Source: Mytilus galloprovincialis
Taxonomy: Eukaryota; Mollusca; Bivalvia; Mytilida; Mytilidae
Assembly: GCF_965363235.1 (NCBI RefSeq)
Contig: NC_134851.1
Span: forward strand, 57,779,522-57,843,521
Direction: 5' to 3'
Length of the DNA stretch: 64,000 nt
The notes under the pieces were generated by a model that made no database searches, was not told where the DNA came from, and saw only the letters and a program-made list of their open reading frames with translations. Position numbers and translations under genes: made by a program. Every line of letters starts with the position of its first letter. Position 1 is the stretch's first letter. This document shows positions 23,342 through 35,648 of the stretch, one piece after another.

Positions 23342-23620
23342 AATGCCCCATTTATGGGCATTATGTTTTCTGGTCTGTCCGTTCGCCCGTCCGTTCGTCC
23401 GTCCGTTCGTCCCGCTTCAGGTTAAAGTTTTTTATAGTCGAGGTAGTTTTTTGATGAAGTTGAAGTCTAATCAACTTGAAACTTAGTACAAAGGTTCTCT
23501 ATGATATGATCTTTCTAATTGTAATGCCAAATTAAAGATTTCCCCCATTTTCCGGGTCCACTGTACATAGAAATGATAGTGCGGACGAGGCTTCTGTGTA
23601 CTTGGGACACGTTCTTGTTT
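23342..23620 (-). mobile_element. GACGG-tract repeat, inverted copy in duplication A
   Basis: gtccgttcgcccgtccgttc, then aggttaaagttttttatagt and gaagttgaagtctaatcaac. It is the reverse orientation of the unit at 7376-7900 and a close match to 36052-36330, where it also lies inside the duplicated segment, so it predates the duplication. Confidence 0.75.
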
Positions 23621-23767
23621 TACAAATGTTTTTGCCACGAGCATCACTGAATAAAAGAGACATATGTCCCATTTCCATTTTCAATTTTATTAAGTGTCAA
23701 AAAAAAATCTAGATTAATATCAAACAAACAGATAAATATATATGGATATTTGTAAAATGTGTACCAC

Positions 23768-24065
23768 TAACCTATTGTCGCTTTTATTGATACAATTCTC
23801 TATCATGTAGCGAACGCACAACCCTATGTACTGTGGGTTTTTTTCTATGATATCTAGTTCAGACAAACTTTATTTTCGGAGGATTGAAACGAGGGAGAAA
23901 ATTACGTGTAATCCTAACCTATTGTCGCTAATCAAATATTGATACAATAATCTATTTTGTACTGAACGCACAACACTATAATGTGTTTGGTTTTTTCTAT
24001 GATATCTAGTTTAGTAACTTTATTTTCGGAAGATTGAAACGAGGGAGAAAATTACGTGTACTCCT
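23768..24065. repeat. ~148-bp tandem duplication present in copy A only
   Basis: taacctattgtcgct starts units at 23768 and 23915 and recurs at 24065 (as taacctactgtcgat). Each unit carries acgcacaac, tatgatatctagtt and gattgaaacgagggagaaaa. Copy B (36470-36630) has one unit, so the doubling followed the segmental duplication or was lost from B. Confidence 0.8.
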
Positions 24066-24270
24066 AACCTACTGTCGATTATCAAATATTGATACAACAT
24101 ATACAGTCAAACCTCGAGATCCAACCTTATTATTATTGATTGATTGTTGGTGGCTTAACGTCCAGTGGCAAATATTCCATTCATGTTCGGGACGAATTAT
24201 TGTAATTAACAAACAACGAAACCAGAACTCCTTTACTTTTTGTAAATATTGTGTTCTCCTCTTTGTATCT

Positions 24271-24636
24271 AAACTCATCATAGATACCAAGACTAAATTT
24301 AGTATACACGCCAGACGCGCGTTTCGTCTACAAAAGACTCATCAGTGACGCTCGAATTAAAAGAAGTTAAAAATGCCAAATAAAGTACGAAGTTGAAGAG
24401 CATTGATAACCAAAATTCCTAAAAGTGTTGCCAAATACAGCTAAGTTAATCTATGCCTGTGGTAGAAAAGCCTTAGTATTTCAAAAAATTCAAAAATTTG
24501 TAAACAGTAAATTTATAAATATAACCATATCAATGACAATTCATGTCAGCACAAACAGTGTTGACTACTGGGCTTGTGATACCCTCGGGGAAATAAATCT
24601 CAACCAGACATCGACCCAGGGGTTTTAAATAAACTC
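24271..24636. mobile_element. ~366-bp insertion in copy A (gcgcgtttcgtc family)
   Basis: Absent from the matching site in copy B (ctttgtat/acgatgatt at ~36778), which fixes its limits. Both ends carry aaactcat. It contains cgccagacgcgcgtttcgtc, gaagttgaagagcattga and ataccctcgggg, words shared with 39160-39480, 46300-46450, 18585 and 63935-64000. Confidence 0.75.
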
Positions 24637-24676
24637 ATACGATTATTTTGCTGTAAATCATTTTGATTTTTTTTGG

Positions 24677-24920
24677 TGTTTTAACGCCACTTTTACGCAC
24701 CGCATTTAGGCTATTTCGTGGCGGCCAGTTTTTATTGGTGGAGGAAACTGGAGTGCTCGGAGAAAACCACCGACCTTCGCTTGGAAAACTGACAATCCTA
24801 GTCAATTAAGATTTGAGTCGAGTGCACCCGCACGAGCGGGGTTCGAACTCACAACCTTAGTGTTGACTGGATAGTGATTATAGTAGTAACTACTAAGACC
24901 ACTCGGCCATCGAGGCCCCC
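24677..24920 (-). mobile_element. tRNA-derived SINE
   Basis: Read on the minus strand it begins ggggggcctcgatggccgag, with A-box-like tggccgagtggtc and B-box-like ggttgtgagttcgaaccccg, an RNA polymerase III promoter layout. A conserved body follows (aggtcggtggttttctccga, cctccaccaataaaaactgg). A second copy lies at 36936-37163 on the plus strand. The head resembles a Leu/Ser-type tRNA; no intact tRNA gene is implied. Confidence 0.85.
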
Positions 24921-27131
24921 TGTGCACTTTGACATTTACTGTCTCTTTTGTTATGTTCGAGAGAAAAAAAAGGGAAAATCTAATAATCATTACAAAGGCT
25001 AAAGAGCTTAATATACATTTTTAAAGCATTACATAAATATGTAGGTTTCAAAATGATTTAAGAGGCAATGCCAGAGAAAACCAGGCAGAACTTGGAAATT
25101 TTGTTCAACAACCTTTTTGAGATAAATGTGTTTTTGTAATGTATCCACCTTGTTTTGTTGGGAAATGACATTTTTTAAAGTCATATTGGGTTATTATGTA
25201 TAAAAAAATGAATTTGATTTTTCAGTAAATTTGACTGCTTATATAGGGAAATATGGGTATTAATTTCTCAACAAAAACAGCCTACAATATAACAATTGAT
25301 ATATATTCTAAAAGGTGACCATGAATACAGCAGGAAATTATTATAACATCTCTGGTATCTGTTGATATGTAAATGTTCTAATGCAGTAAACTGTCGGGAA
25401 ACAGCAGTTTGTTTTCGACTTTTTGGTGTTTAGACATACCAAAAGTGATGCTCTTCAATTTAAAAACCGATAAAGATTGTAATCAGCTGTTTGGTTAAAT
25501 GAACTTCTGCTGCATATTTTTATACATAATTGACCATTTTGATACGATTTAACAAAAGTATATAACTTTGTGGTGTTGGGAAACTTATTTCCCTCATCAA
25601 GAGATTGTTGCATACATGTACGGGTGATCTATTCCTAGACACATTGGTTTAATAAAGGCAGTTACAAATTCTGTACGGGAATGAGGATTATTTATAAGAC
25701 TGAAATTATTGTACTATTTGCTGGAAATGTGGAATATGAGGAATTTAAAGCCATCCGTGACTAATTTTGATGATTCAGCTGGAAATGATACAGTTTGCTC
25801 CCACCTTAAACAGTACATGATATATCATGGACAGGACACCGAAGACAAAGAAAGATATAAATGCCATAATTTTTGGCATCTTGAAAACTGGAAAGGCGGA
25901 TCTCTTTGAAGCAGATGATAGTTATAATGTATAAAAGAATTCTTTGTGACAGTTATACCAGTTGGAACAGGTAATAGTTTAAATTATGGAAGTTTGAAAT
26001 TACTTCTGGGATAAATTGATACAAAAAGGCCTCAATCAAAGCTGGGACTATTAAACTAGTATAAATAAGTCCCAGATCAAAGCATAATTTTTTCAGAAGA
26101 TTAAATAAATTTTACTAAACATACTTTTCAAAATGTCTTTTTTAAATCGAATTAAAATAAAATTATTGTTTGAATTTTCTAGACACATTCATTTGTTTGA
26201 TGCTGCTTTATTTTGAAAACTAGAAGTCATTTACCAATTACAATGTTTTCCCAACTGACAATCATGAGGCCTCTTTAATAATCTCAATAAATCCCCACTT
26301 TCCCCCATATTTTTAGTTACAATGTGAAATTATTATCTGCAAATTTATGATCTGTGCTGAATGCAATTTTGTACAATTTTATTCATCATGTTCAAACATT
26401 ATTTGAACATGTTGAATAGGATAATAATATAAATAAAAAAAAAAACACTATCAGACTCAAAAGTTACAAAAGAAGAAGATTTTGTATGATCATGATGATT
26501 GCCAATGAGAAAATCACATGTACAACTACATGTATCCTCCATATACACAACAGACCATGTCATCTTATTCATTATGTTTATCATGTTTATCATTAATATG
26601 TACATGTACATCCTGTACATGTAAGCAACTACAAATGAATACATTTGTATATACATGTAGAATAGATACATGTATAAAAAGATGTGGTATGAGTGTCAAT
26701 GATACAAATCTCCATCCAGGTCACAATTTATAAAAGACAATCCTACAGTTATCAGGATAGTCATATATGTTTATGTCAGATATACATGTAAAAAGTAAGC
26801 TTAATTTGTTAAAAAGCAGGAGCAAATTGTTGCTTTTTAAATTATGAGAGTCAAATTTTTTTTTTTTGTAATTTTGATTGCTACATATACAATGTACCTA
26901 TATTTTACATGACCTTATGACATACGAAAGACTCATATATTTTAAAGTGGTTATTGCATATATTTATTTAAAAAAATAAAACTTGTATATCAAATCTTAG
27001 ATAATTGTATTGTTAATCCACTATTTAGATGGGTTCTTTTGGGACGGCAATACCTTTGTTTCATAAATTTGTTGTTTATTGTCCTTCATCATGTTCATGT
27101 CCTTAGAAACAAAATCTAGACATGATATACA

Positions 27132-27283
27132 CAATGGCGGATCCAGAAATTTTCATAAGTGGGGGCCCACTGACTGACCTATGAGGGGGCCTGCTCCAGT
27201 CATGCTTCAATGATTCCCTATATAAGCAACCAAATTTTTTCCCAAAAAGCCCCCTCCCCCCTAAATCCGCCTCTGATACATGA
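27132..27283. mobile_element. small MITE (ggcggatccag ends)
   Basis: It opens atggcggatccagaaatttt and closes ccccctaaatccgcctctga, an imperfect inverted repeat around a G/C-rich 120-bp centre with gggggcccactgactgacc. The same ggcggatccagg start occurs at 3424. Confidence 0.6.
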
Positions 27284-27767
27284 TACAATGATTTCAAACT
27301 TTTAACATTTAGTACAAAACTGGAAAAAAAATTAGCTTATTTTGAGATCTTGTCATTAGTATTTACAGATACATCATTGTACATTTGTACATGTACAAAA
27401 TGATGTACATGTATGATCATGTTGAGCATATAAGGTTAGTTTGACTCAAATATATCAAGTAAACTTGTAAAGTAAAAAGTTAATCACAATTTACCTTTCT
27501 GTTCTAAATTGTTCATTTAGATCATTTTGTACATTAACCTGTCCATTTAAAAATAGAATTAATCATACAAAAAAGTCTTGTAACTTTGAAAGGTTGAATA
27601 AGTTTTCTATGTTTTAATATGGTAAGAGGTTAAGAGATCATTATATATTTTCCACAGGTTCTTAGGATAATAAAATAACTAATTTGATATTAAATACAAT
27701 TTTCCAAATTCAATTCAAAGAATAATTGATCACCTGATAAGCTGTTATTTCTTTAAACAGATAAAAG

Positions 27768-28372
27768 ATACATCAGCTGACAGACTTACATGTAGAGGAG
27801 CCTTTAATTAGAGAAATGGATGAACTTGATTTTGAAGTTAACCTACTGCATTTATATGAAAAATTCAGAAGTGAGTACCAGTATCTCTTAAAGTACATTT
27901 TTTACATGTGTATCTTCATTTAGATAGAGTACCATATAAGATAAAGTATGTGGAATCTTAAATCCAGTATATTATATACTAGACATTATACATCAGTACA
28001 TACATGTACATAATGCAAATCATAATATGAAGGCATAACAATTGAACTGTTAAACAATTATTAGATGACCCATGTCACCTTATTTTAAGACAAAATTAAA
28101 ACACAGAGAACACACATACAAAAATTAATGAGACCATGTACTCCAGATATGCAAGAAGGGTTTTAATCTCCCACTACAAATGAAAATGAAGTCCTGAATG
28201 TGAAATCCTCTAAAAAATTATATTAAACTTCAAATATGTGTACTTGAATACATGTATATATAATATTCAAATTCATCTTATTTAATATAATTAACTTAAA
28301 ACATTTTCAAGCAAAAAACTGATGTATAAATGTATAGCTTAACTGTTCCTTTATTTTTTTTCAGGTGACTGA
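27768..28372 (+). CDS. exon-like pair, unknown product
   Basis: 27768-27870 is open for 34 codons, ending in a good donor (aattcagaa|gtgagt). It reads HVEEPLIREMDELDFEVNLL and then HLYEKFR. A strong acceptor (tattttttttcag) at 28364 joins in phase and gives Ser-Asp-stop at 28372. No upstream exon was found, and the upstream acceptor used here (ataaaag) is weak. It could be the last exons of a degraded transposase or host gene inside the TTAA-bounded element. Not recognised. Confidence 0.25.
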
Positions 28373-28730
28373 GCTAAAAGAAAAACACACATGAAAATGT
28401 AACCAGTTTAGCACCATCAAAGTGACCAACATAACATTTGAATACCTCTTAAGTTTTTGATGTATATGTTTGACTTTTGGTAATATTTCGGCAGTTTCTT
28501 CAGTAAATGAGACACATCAATGTTGAAAATGACAATTTTGATAGAGGACAATTATAAGACTACCAACTTTATTGTTTATGGATCTTTATCTTTTAAAATA
28601 CTACTGGCCGTGTGTGTCTAAAAGAATATTTCAATTTCTTCTGAAACTATTTAGATATTTATTATGTTTCATGTGTTTATAGGCAAATATTTATATATGT
28701 CATTTATGTTAAGCAAGGGTTAATATCATG

Positions 28731-29356
28731 TAACGTAACGGTACCCAAATTGCACCTATTTAGAAAAAATAGCAGCGGAAATCTTACAAGATTTCCTAGA
28801 GACTAAACAATTTGTATTTTTATGATTTGATACTACATGTGCTATGCACATCTTTCAACATAGGTAAAACTATTTAGATATGCACAAAACGTTCATAGTA
28901 TTTATCAACAGATGAAGTGTTTACTGAAAAAGCAAAATGTACTGAAACGTCACCATGCGACGTCATCAAAACGTCATCTTTTTAAAATGAGCAAATATAA
29001 TATGTTACAAGCATCTTTTTCTAAAATAATGAAGAGTAAGCATGGACTAATATCCAATTGTTCAAAATATTTGAAATAATTAAACAAAAGCTCTGTTATT
29101 AGACTTTTGACGATGCGAATTTAAGCACGGATGCAATTTGGGTACTCCTCATTTAAGAATCATTGATGGTTTGGAGGTCAGTTTAGACCAATTTTTCTAT
29201 GATTCCATATGGATTCAAAATGTAATTGGTGAAACCATATAATAAATAATGATACATCTACAAAATAAACATATAATGAAAACTTTTGTTTGAAGTATAA
29301 ATAAACGTTGGTTAAAAAACCGTCAAAATAGGTGCAATTTGGGTACTCTGACGTTA
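28731..29356. mobile_element. 626-bp MITE
   Basis: The left end is taacgtaacggtacccaaat. The right end at 29325-29356 is its complement with small gaps, sharing tacccaaattgcacctattt exactly. A third related motif (gatgcaatttgggtactcct) lies inside at 29129. No open frame. It is nested in the TTAA-bounded region. Confidence 0.75.
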
Positions 29357-29729
29357 TATGAATTAAAAAAAAGATGTGTATGTGTTGAACTTGATTAAAA
29401 AAATTCCAAATTATTACAGATTAACAGAAAATGGGATCAATGTATATTAAAACAAATCTGTTAAAAGGGAAAAAAAAGTCAAAAGTTGTATTTTTCAAAA
29501 TAATTGTGTTAATATTTCTGTGCTATTTAGAAATATGTGCACCAAAAAATTTTTTTTTTTATATAAGTATCATTGTGGTATGCCCTTGTTTATTTTTTGT
29601 TTTGTGCAGTACATGCATTTGAATCTTGTTCAAAATCCATCGATTGAATAAACATGATAAACTAATTGTTATGTTAACACTGTAGCTAAGTATATGTCAC
29701 ATTTAATCAGGCCAAGTTATCCATCTTAT

Positions 29730-30290
29730 AAAAAAAGGGGGATTTGATATGATTGCCAATTTCACAGCTACATGTACGGTACCTATCATAGTTATCCTTA
29801 AGTCATAATCCTTGTGACGTATGGGAAGAATTATCTGTTGTCTTATTCTGACTTTTATACAAACCAAGTGATGAAGTCTTCAAGATAAACAATGCTTCTA
29901 TTTCCAAAGGTTGTGAAGAAACTGCTATGGAACACAATAAAATCAGAAGATGTAGTATAATTGTAATGAGACAACTCTCCATTAAGAGACCATACAATGT
30001 AAAAGTTTATAGTAATATGTACAGCCTTTAATAAAAAAATAACCACTCTGCATATCATATTTGATTTTGCAAAAACCAAGAGCATGCTTATTTTGTCACT
30101 ATCAAGTATATATGTGCATATACTAATGTATTCATCTTGTGTCCGTCTTCGAACTAAAGCTGACCTTGGAAAAATGATTTTAAATCCTCCCCCCCCCCCC
30201 CAAAAAAAAATTAAATGGACAAGATCTATGGTCATGATGGTCATGCCAGTTGGGAGTTCAGAATATATTAGGTTAAAAATGAGGATCTAA
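29730..30290. other. gene-free stretch with dispersed-repeat pieces
   Basis: Fragments of the gatgtggtatgattgcc family lie at ~29735 and ~29950. A C11A9 run at 30188-30210 marks another repeat boundary. Open frames over both strands here are not supported as genes. Confidence 0.4.
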
Positions 30291-30944
30291 TCAGTTTTCA
30301 TATGACTGCAAACAATTTTTGGGATCATATAATGGTATAATGTTGTCATCGTTGTCGTCTGAAGACACATTGGTTTCCGGACATTAACTTTAGTTTTAAT
30401 GAATGGATTTCTATGAAATTTAGTAAGAAGGTTCAATACCCCCAAAAGGAAGGTTGGGATAAATTTGGGGATGATGGTCCATGGAACACTACACATTATC
30501 CTGAGGTGCTGCACACATGTGCCAAATATCAAAAGATTTTGTCACAGGGCAAACAAATCATGCTCCGAACACAAAAGTGTAAACAAAAATCATCTTTTTA
30601 CTTTGAAGTCAAAGGTCAAAGTACAGCCAAAACTTGTATTGTAGGTATCTGTGGCATTGACTTATGATCTACATGCCAATTCAATGAAAATGTTCTTGCA
30701 TTTTCCAACTAAGTACATTCATGGTGAAAATTTGTACAAAAAAGGACAAGAAATGTATAGTGTACATTTTATGGTTGCTATGGCAACCAAATGAACAAAG
30801 TGGTGATGAGACTGCAACTTTTTTTCTTTATTTTTTTTCATCAAAAACTATCACTTAAACATGATAAATACAATAAAGATGCAAAAGTTTATGGTATTTT
30901 GCAACTTAATCGATGTAATACCATTTTGGTTTGCCAAAGCATAA

Positions 30945-31535
30945 TTTTCTCAATTTTACAATTTTCTCTATTTTTGCATTTTTTTTATCTTATTTTTTTT
31001 TAAATAAAAAAGATACCAAAAGTTTTATTTCCATTATGTTTTACACCAACATAGAACTAGACTTCCATATAGGTAATTTAGTCATAAGTGGTGTTTTCCT
31101 CTGGTAATTAATAATTGAAAACGGTTGGAAACTGGTTTTTTTTTCAATTTTCCTTATTTTAGCATTTTTTTACCTTATTTTTTGAAAAAAATCAAAGAGA
31201 TACCAAAAATTTTATTTTTATTATTTTTAACACCAACATAGTACTAGCCTTCCATATAGGTAGTTTAGTCATATCTGCTGTTTTTCTCCGATGACGGATA
31301 ATTGAAAACAGTTAGAAACTGGCTTTTCTCAATATTCTCAATTTTCCTTATTTTAGCATTTTTTTACCTTATTTTTAGAAAAAAATCCAAAAGATACCCA
31401 AAATTTTATTTTCATTATTTTTTACACCAATATAATACTAGACTTCCATACAGGTAGTTTAGTCATAAGTGTTGTTTTTCTCCGATGATGGATCATTGAA
31501 AACGGTTAGAAACTGGCTTTTTCCCTATACATTTC
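30945..31535. repeat. ~190-bp tandem repeat, three units
   Basis: gatacc starts at 31012, 31199 and 31393. Each unit carries ttacaccaa(c/t)ata, cttccata(t/c)aggta, tagtcata and gaaaac(g/a)gtt(g/a)gaaactggct. A partial unit precedes the first. It lies near the right end of the TTAA-bounded element. Confidence 0.85.
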
Positions 31536-31725
31536 AATGAAAATTAGCAGTTTGAGCCCTTATATTGAATTTCATTAAAAAAAATGTCAAATTCACAAAT
31601 TTAAAAAAAAAAATTGTATTTTCCCAGTCAGTATGTTATACTGAAAGGGTAAAATATATGTTTGACCAAATTAAACTTTTTTAGTTGAACAGTCCTGCCT
31701 GGTGCTCTCTGACATTGCCTCTTAA

Positions 31726-32980
31726 GGGGCCTCGGTTATATAATATTGGCAATGCAGAATGATAGCTACTGGTAGTTAATAATAATGGTGGAGGGGTCTT
31801 TCAGCGATTTGATTTTATGATAAATGCATTATGTAAGACTATATAATTTCGTTTAACGACATCTTGGTTTAAATGATTAAACAAAATTAATACGTGACAG
31901 TTATTGTGATTCTGTGTTGAATTTTATGTCTTTGTATTCCAGTGATGTGTAAGAACATATTTCGTTTAAAGTTAATCACGTGTTTTAAGTATATCCGTAT
32001 AAAACTTCGAAATAAGATATTATTACCGAGTTCATGTTTTTATTTACGACACTGATCTACTTTAAATCTGAAAACGGAGCAGATCGACATTTAAAAGTCT
32101 CAACTTCTTTTAAAAAATGCAATGAACAATATAAAATGTTCACCCCGATCACGTATAGTATACAACCTACCTGTCAAAAATGGAATTAATCTTCGGGTTT
32201 AAATCAGGGTTATCTTAAACTACATTATCACTCATCGGTATTGCATTTATATCGCTTGTAGATTTGAACGAAATTAGAAGCTGAACCGCTAAAATCCTTC
32301 CTTTAATAAGGCGCCTTTAATGCAAAGTTTTACAGTTAGGTTAACACAAGTATTAATTATTCAATTTAATGAGATCTACAAAAAGTGATCCAGAAGTAGA
32401 TATAAACCAAATAATTTTGAACAATATTCATACTCTAAAAAGCTGTATTTGATAAGTCTGCGATATATTTTCTAAAAAACATTACCGTTTTCTGATACTC
32501 GGCAATTATCGAAGGTTGAATAAGTAAGATTATTTACATGATTTTTCTTTCATTTTCAAGGAAGGGGAACACGCAATAGCTATTAAGTAATTTCCCTCAC
32601 TGTTTTGCAATTTTTGTAACAAAAAGCATAGACAATTACACAGCTGGCATTTTTTTTTAGCTTATTTCGATTGGACTAATTCTTGTGTGTCACATAATTT
32701 TATATATATTTCTGTCAATAGACACTACAGTTTTAGCCGAGATATCGGGAAAATGTAAAAGTAATATTTGAAGCAAAACGGCATGAGATGTGTCCACAGG
32801 ACACCAAACATGAAAAAGAGACATCTAAAGCTCTATGGTAGAAACAACCGTTTACAGCTGCTTGAATAATGGAAATATCAATACCCCCTAAATCAACTAT
32901 GTTTCAAAGAATACCAATACGGGAAAATAAGCCGCCGTTGCTTCTAAATCAACTCTTTAGAAAATCGACAACACCACATT
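31726..32980. other. gene-free stretch
   Basis: AT-rich, no gene recognised. The segment around 32080-32340 resembles 39600-39900 (aaaagtctca..ttc, ggtttaaatcagg/ggttaaaatcagg, actcatc), an old dispersed repeat. Confidence 0.4.
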
Positions 32981-33758
32981 AATCGTCAGAGACCAAACAC
33001 TCATAGCCGCAACCCGTCCCCAGAACATTTCCAACAAAATAATGATGATGAATGGATAATAGAGGAATAGGACGTGGAGGACGACATGGAACAGGCCGTT
33101 GAATAAAAGATAACTCTGATCGCAGTGGTAGAGGTGGGGGCATAACTAAACGTGGTGGAAACAGCAGAGTCTAGGAAGAGGTGCACGACAAGCTTGTTTA
33201 GAGAGAGGTCAAAACTTACAACCACCCGACCCGATTCCAACTGCAACACAACTTCCAAACGATCCCAAACCGACAATAGACCCCAAAATTATAAACCTCT
33301 AAAAAAGAGCATTACATTAAAATGAAATTTATTTGTTATCAAAAGGTTTTAAATTTGCTCCCATCCCATATTCAAACGTTCCGGCATTGAAAGCTGATAT
33401 CAACAATTTTCCTAGACGCCTCCGTTTACAAGAAGAATTCGGGAATAAAAAGGACGTTGATAAATCTCCCGGAAGAAAGAAATCAAATTACACCCCAAAA
33501 CCGGACAAAGATAATTATTTAGATACTTACATAGAGACAATAACACAATTTCCCGTCCGTACAGGTAAACGTAACCCGAAAGGAACAGGATGCGTTATAA
33601 AGTCTAAAAGATGACGACTCCATAATCATTAAGGAAGCAGATAAAGGATGGGCCATCATCATTAGGGATACCGACTGTTTTAAAGTAAAAGTATTGGAAC
33701 AGCTAAATGATGAGGAATATTACAAAAAAGTAACAAATAACATGGACATAGCAACTAA

Positions 33759-33919
33759 CAGTCTATGGAAGAAGCGTATCGATAAAAACTTTTCTTATAT
33801 CAATGAGCGATATTGTCTAATATCAATTGTAAATATGCAGACATAAACTCGTTGATATAAGACAATATCGCTCATTGATATAAGAAAAGATTTTATCGTA
33901 TCGCACCTTCCATAGACTG
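33759..33919. repeat. 161-bp hairpin inside the reverse transcriptase relic
   Basis: cagtctatggaag at 33759 pairs with cttccatagactg ending 33919. tcttatatcaatgagcgata pairs with its exact complement further in. Arms of ~65-70 bp carry only a few mismatches, and the left arm is the coding sequence itself, so the right arm is an inverted copy of it. Confidence 0.88.
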
Positions 33920-34643
33920 ACTAACAAGAGAATAAAGACACTGATAAAAGACTAAGATCAATATCTAAGGTGGCAGGTACCAGTTCTTAGCCTCTGTGCC
34001 ATTGTCCCACGCAGAAAATTAGTATTAAAAAACTTTGGCTATCTTTGTCACTTCAGTGAGCAGTGATAAATAAAAAGATCTATAATTCTAAGTTTGCATT
34101 ACACAATGTTACCTTTCCTGATTACATTGATATGCAACTTTCATGGTTTTATCCTTGTTTGACATGAAAAATCTAGAGTCCCATATACATACTGTTTGAA
34201 GGCTAACTATACATTGTTATCCTGTTTTCCATTGGTCAAAACAGGTGGTTATTTAAGGACACTGGAAAGTGCCAAATTTTGATGGTAAGGATAGGTTCAG
34301 CTGTTGTTTATTCGAGTTGCAAGTGATTAAATTAGATATTTTTGAATGATTTTCTTGTCAGTAATTAGCAGGTTTGATGCACTGAGGTCTGGAATAGGGT
34401 GCCAAATTAAAAAATTGTGGGGATTTTGTCCGTTAACTGGGAAAAGTAGGTAATGCGGGATAAGGAAACCACGTAAAAAACATTGATCAGAAGTACTTCA
34501 CTATCAATTTTAATCAATTCTGAACACCAAAAACTTATCAAAGCATGTTTATATCTTTCAGATTTATTTACAGAATTTTTTTAAAATTTGGTCTACACTT
34601 GCACGTGAATTAGTGAAAAAAACTGGTTTCTGCCACCTAACCG

Positions 34644-34719
34644 AGCAATCTCCCATACAGACAGAGTTATCGTCCTTTAGGAGGAAAGGACGATAACTCT
34701 GTCTGTATGGGAGATTGCT
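34644..34719. repeat. perfect 35-bp inverted repeat, 6-bp loop
   Basis: 34644-34678 (start agcaatctcccatacagaca) and 34685-34719 are exact reverse complements around aggagg. The structure is bracketed by the direct repeat ctaaccgag at 34637-34645 and 34718-34726. Confidence 0.92.
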
Positions 34720-34930
34720 AACCGAGAAGGAAATAGCGTACTTGTGTGACTTTGATCCGAAAGAGAGTAATTTGTATGGTCTTCTAAAAGTACATTAAAG
34801 TGCACAAATACATTATACTGTTCGCAATCAAAACAATGTTAACGTTGAAACATTCCGTCCCGCCGATCTGAAATTCAAACCAATTATAGCAGGACTGGAA
34901 TCATTAATTCAAAGACGTAAAACAAGTAAC

Positions 34931-35604
34931 ATATAAACAAACGACAACCACTGAACAAGGAGACGAAGTATTTACGTACAAAAACATTGTTTTAATAAAG
35001 TCGGACATAAATCATGTTTTGTTTAATGTCCCCACAAACCAAGATCAAGAGCTAGGAGGGGATAGAATAAGATAGGTGCCTAGACATCTATGATGATTAT
35101 TACTATTATTAGTTTTTTGTTTTGTTTATTCACAAAATTCACAAATGAATTTTCCTTTGAATAATGAATACAATAATATAACATGTAAGAAAACAAATAT
35201 AAAAAAAACCCAAATGCTCCGTTTTTTCTTTCTTTCAATCAATAATTTTGCCGTTGCACAGTTTGCGGAGTTAGAAAGGGAGCTGTATAAGATAAGTGCG
35301 GAAATTTCTTACAGCGTTGCAGACCCCTTGATGGCCCTAGTTTCTTTCTGATCCTTGGTCGAATTGTTGCCTCTTTGACACATTTCCCGCTTCCATTCTT
35401 AATCCGTAGTGAATATTCAATATACAGTAATCTCTGCAATCTTGAATAATGGTTAATTTTTGTGATTTAATTATGAGCGGTTGCTTTGATAATACTGCAA
35501 ACAAAATAGTTATTATGATAATAATGATGATTATAATGATACATTTACATGATATATACTGTTTATGGTAATAATTAGAAAAAGAAAAAGACGAAGAAAA
35601 CTAT
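34931..35604. other. gene-free stretch with a repeat end
   Basis: 35325-35400 (gttgcctctttgacacattt, cccgcttccattctt) is the inverted start of the cacccggaggc family. No gene is seen. Confidence 0.45.
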
Positions 35605-35648
35605 ATTGAAAAAATAAAAAAAAAAGAACAATGAAAAATATGACAAAC

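Larger units (their letters stand above)
22870..24665. repeat. segmental duplication, copy A (Rab first exon and upstream DNA)
   Basis: It aligns in direct orientation with 35605-36813, from acaaacctgc(t/c)acc(a/g)cagc through acccggtagtgaatg, the GACGG-family element, ctattgtcgctaatcaaata and gattttgctgtaaatcattt. Copy A is longer because of an internal tandem repeat (23768-24065) and an insertion (24271-24636). Read on the minus strand it contains the first Rab exon followed by ~1.7 kb of upstream DNA. Confidence 0.88.
25062..31721. mobile_element. 6.66-kb element bounded by TTAA and 31-bp TIRs
   Basis: The left end reads GAGGCAATGCCAGAGA. The right end, read inward, is GAGGCAATGTCAGAGA; 27 of 31 terminal bases agree. 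TTAA lies directly outside both ends (25058-25061 and 31722-31725). TTAA target sites are known for piggyBac and Kolobok transposons. No transposase is readable; the inside holds other repeats (27132, 28731, 30945) and a short exon-like pair (27768, 28365). It may be one old element or two solo ends that happen to bracket this DNA. Confidence 0.6.
32985..34930 (+). pseudogene. broken Penelope-like reverse transcriptase relic
   Basis: Pieces of one polyprotein run in order but in changing frames. A Gly/Arg-rich stretch lies at 33080-33180 (rgrggrh-like). An N-terminal domain lies at 33345-33600 (FKFAPIPYSNVPALKADINN, then RRLRLQEEF). At ~33625-33770 comes KEADKGWAIIIRDTDC then LNDEEYYKKVTNN. 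After a gap of about 950 bp, KEIAYLCDFDPKESNLYGLL lies at ~34730. RPADLKFKPIIAGLES lies at ~34860. The catalytic palm with the Asp-Asp box is missing. Two large hairpins interrupt it. Family assignment uses similarity to the copy at 47690, which carries the palm. Confidence 0.7.

Noticed and set aside
24838-24918. Possible intact tRNA gene.
   Set aside because: A- and B-box words are present but arms do not pair as a full cloverleaf by eye, and a long conserved SINE body follows.
24802-24990. Minus-strand frame across the SINE, and its counterpart at 36981-37224.
   Set aside because: These are translations of a tRNA-derived SINE.
29855-30244. 129-codon minus-strand open frame.
   Set aside because: It runs through a poly-G/poly-T repeat junction; composition is that of translated repeat DNA.
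30287-30667. Overlapping 81- and 84-codon frames on opposite strands.
   Set aside because: No recognisable family, no splice context, and the DNA looks like a dispersed bivalve repeat (cattggtttccggacattaa).
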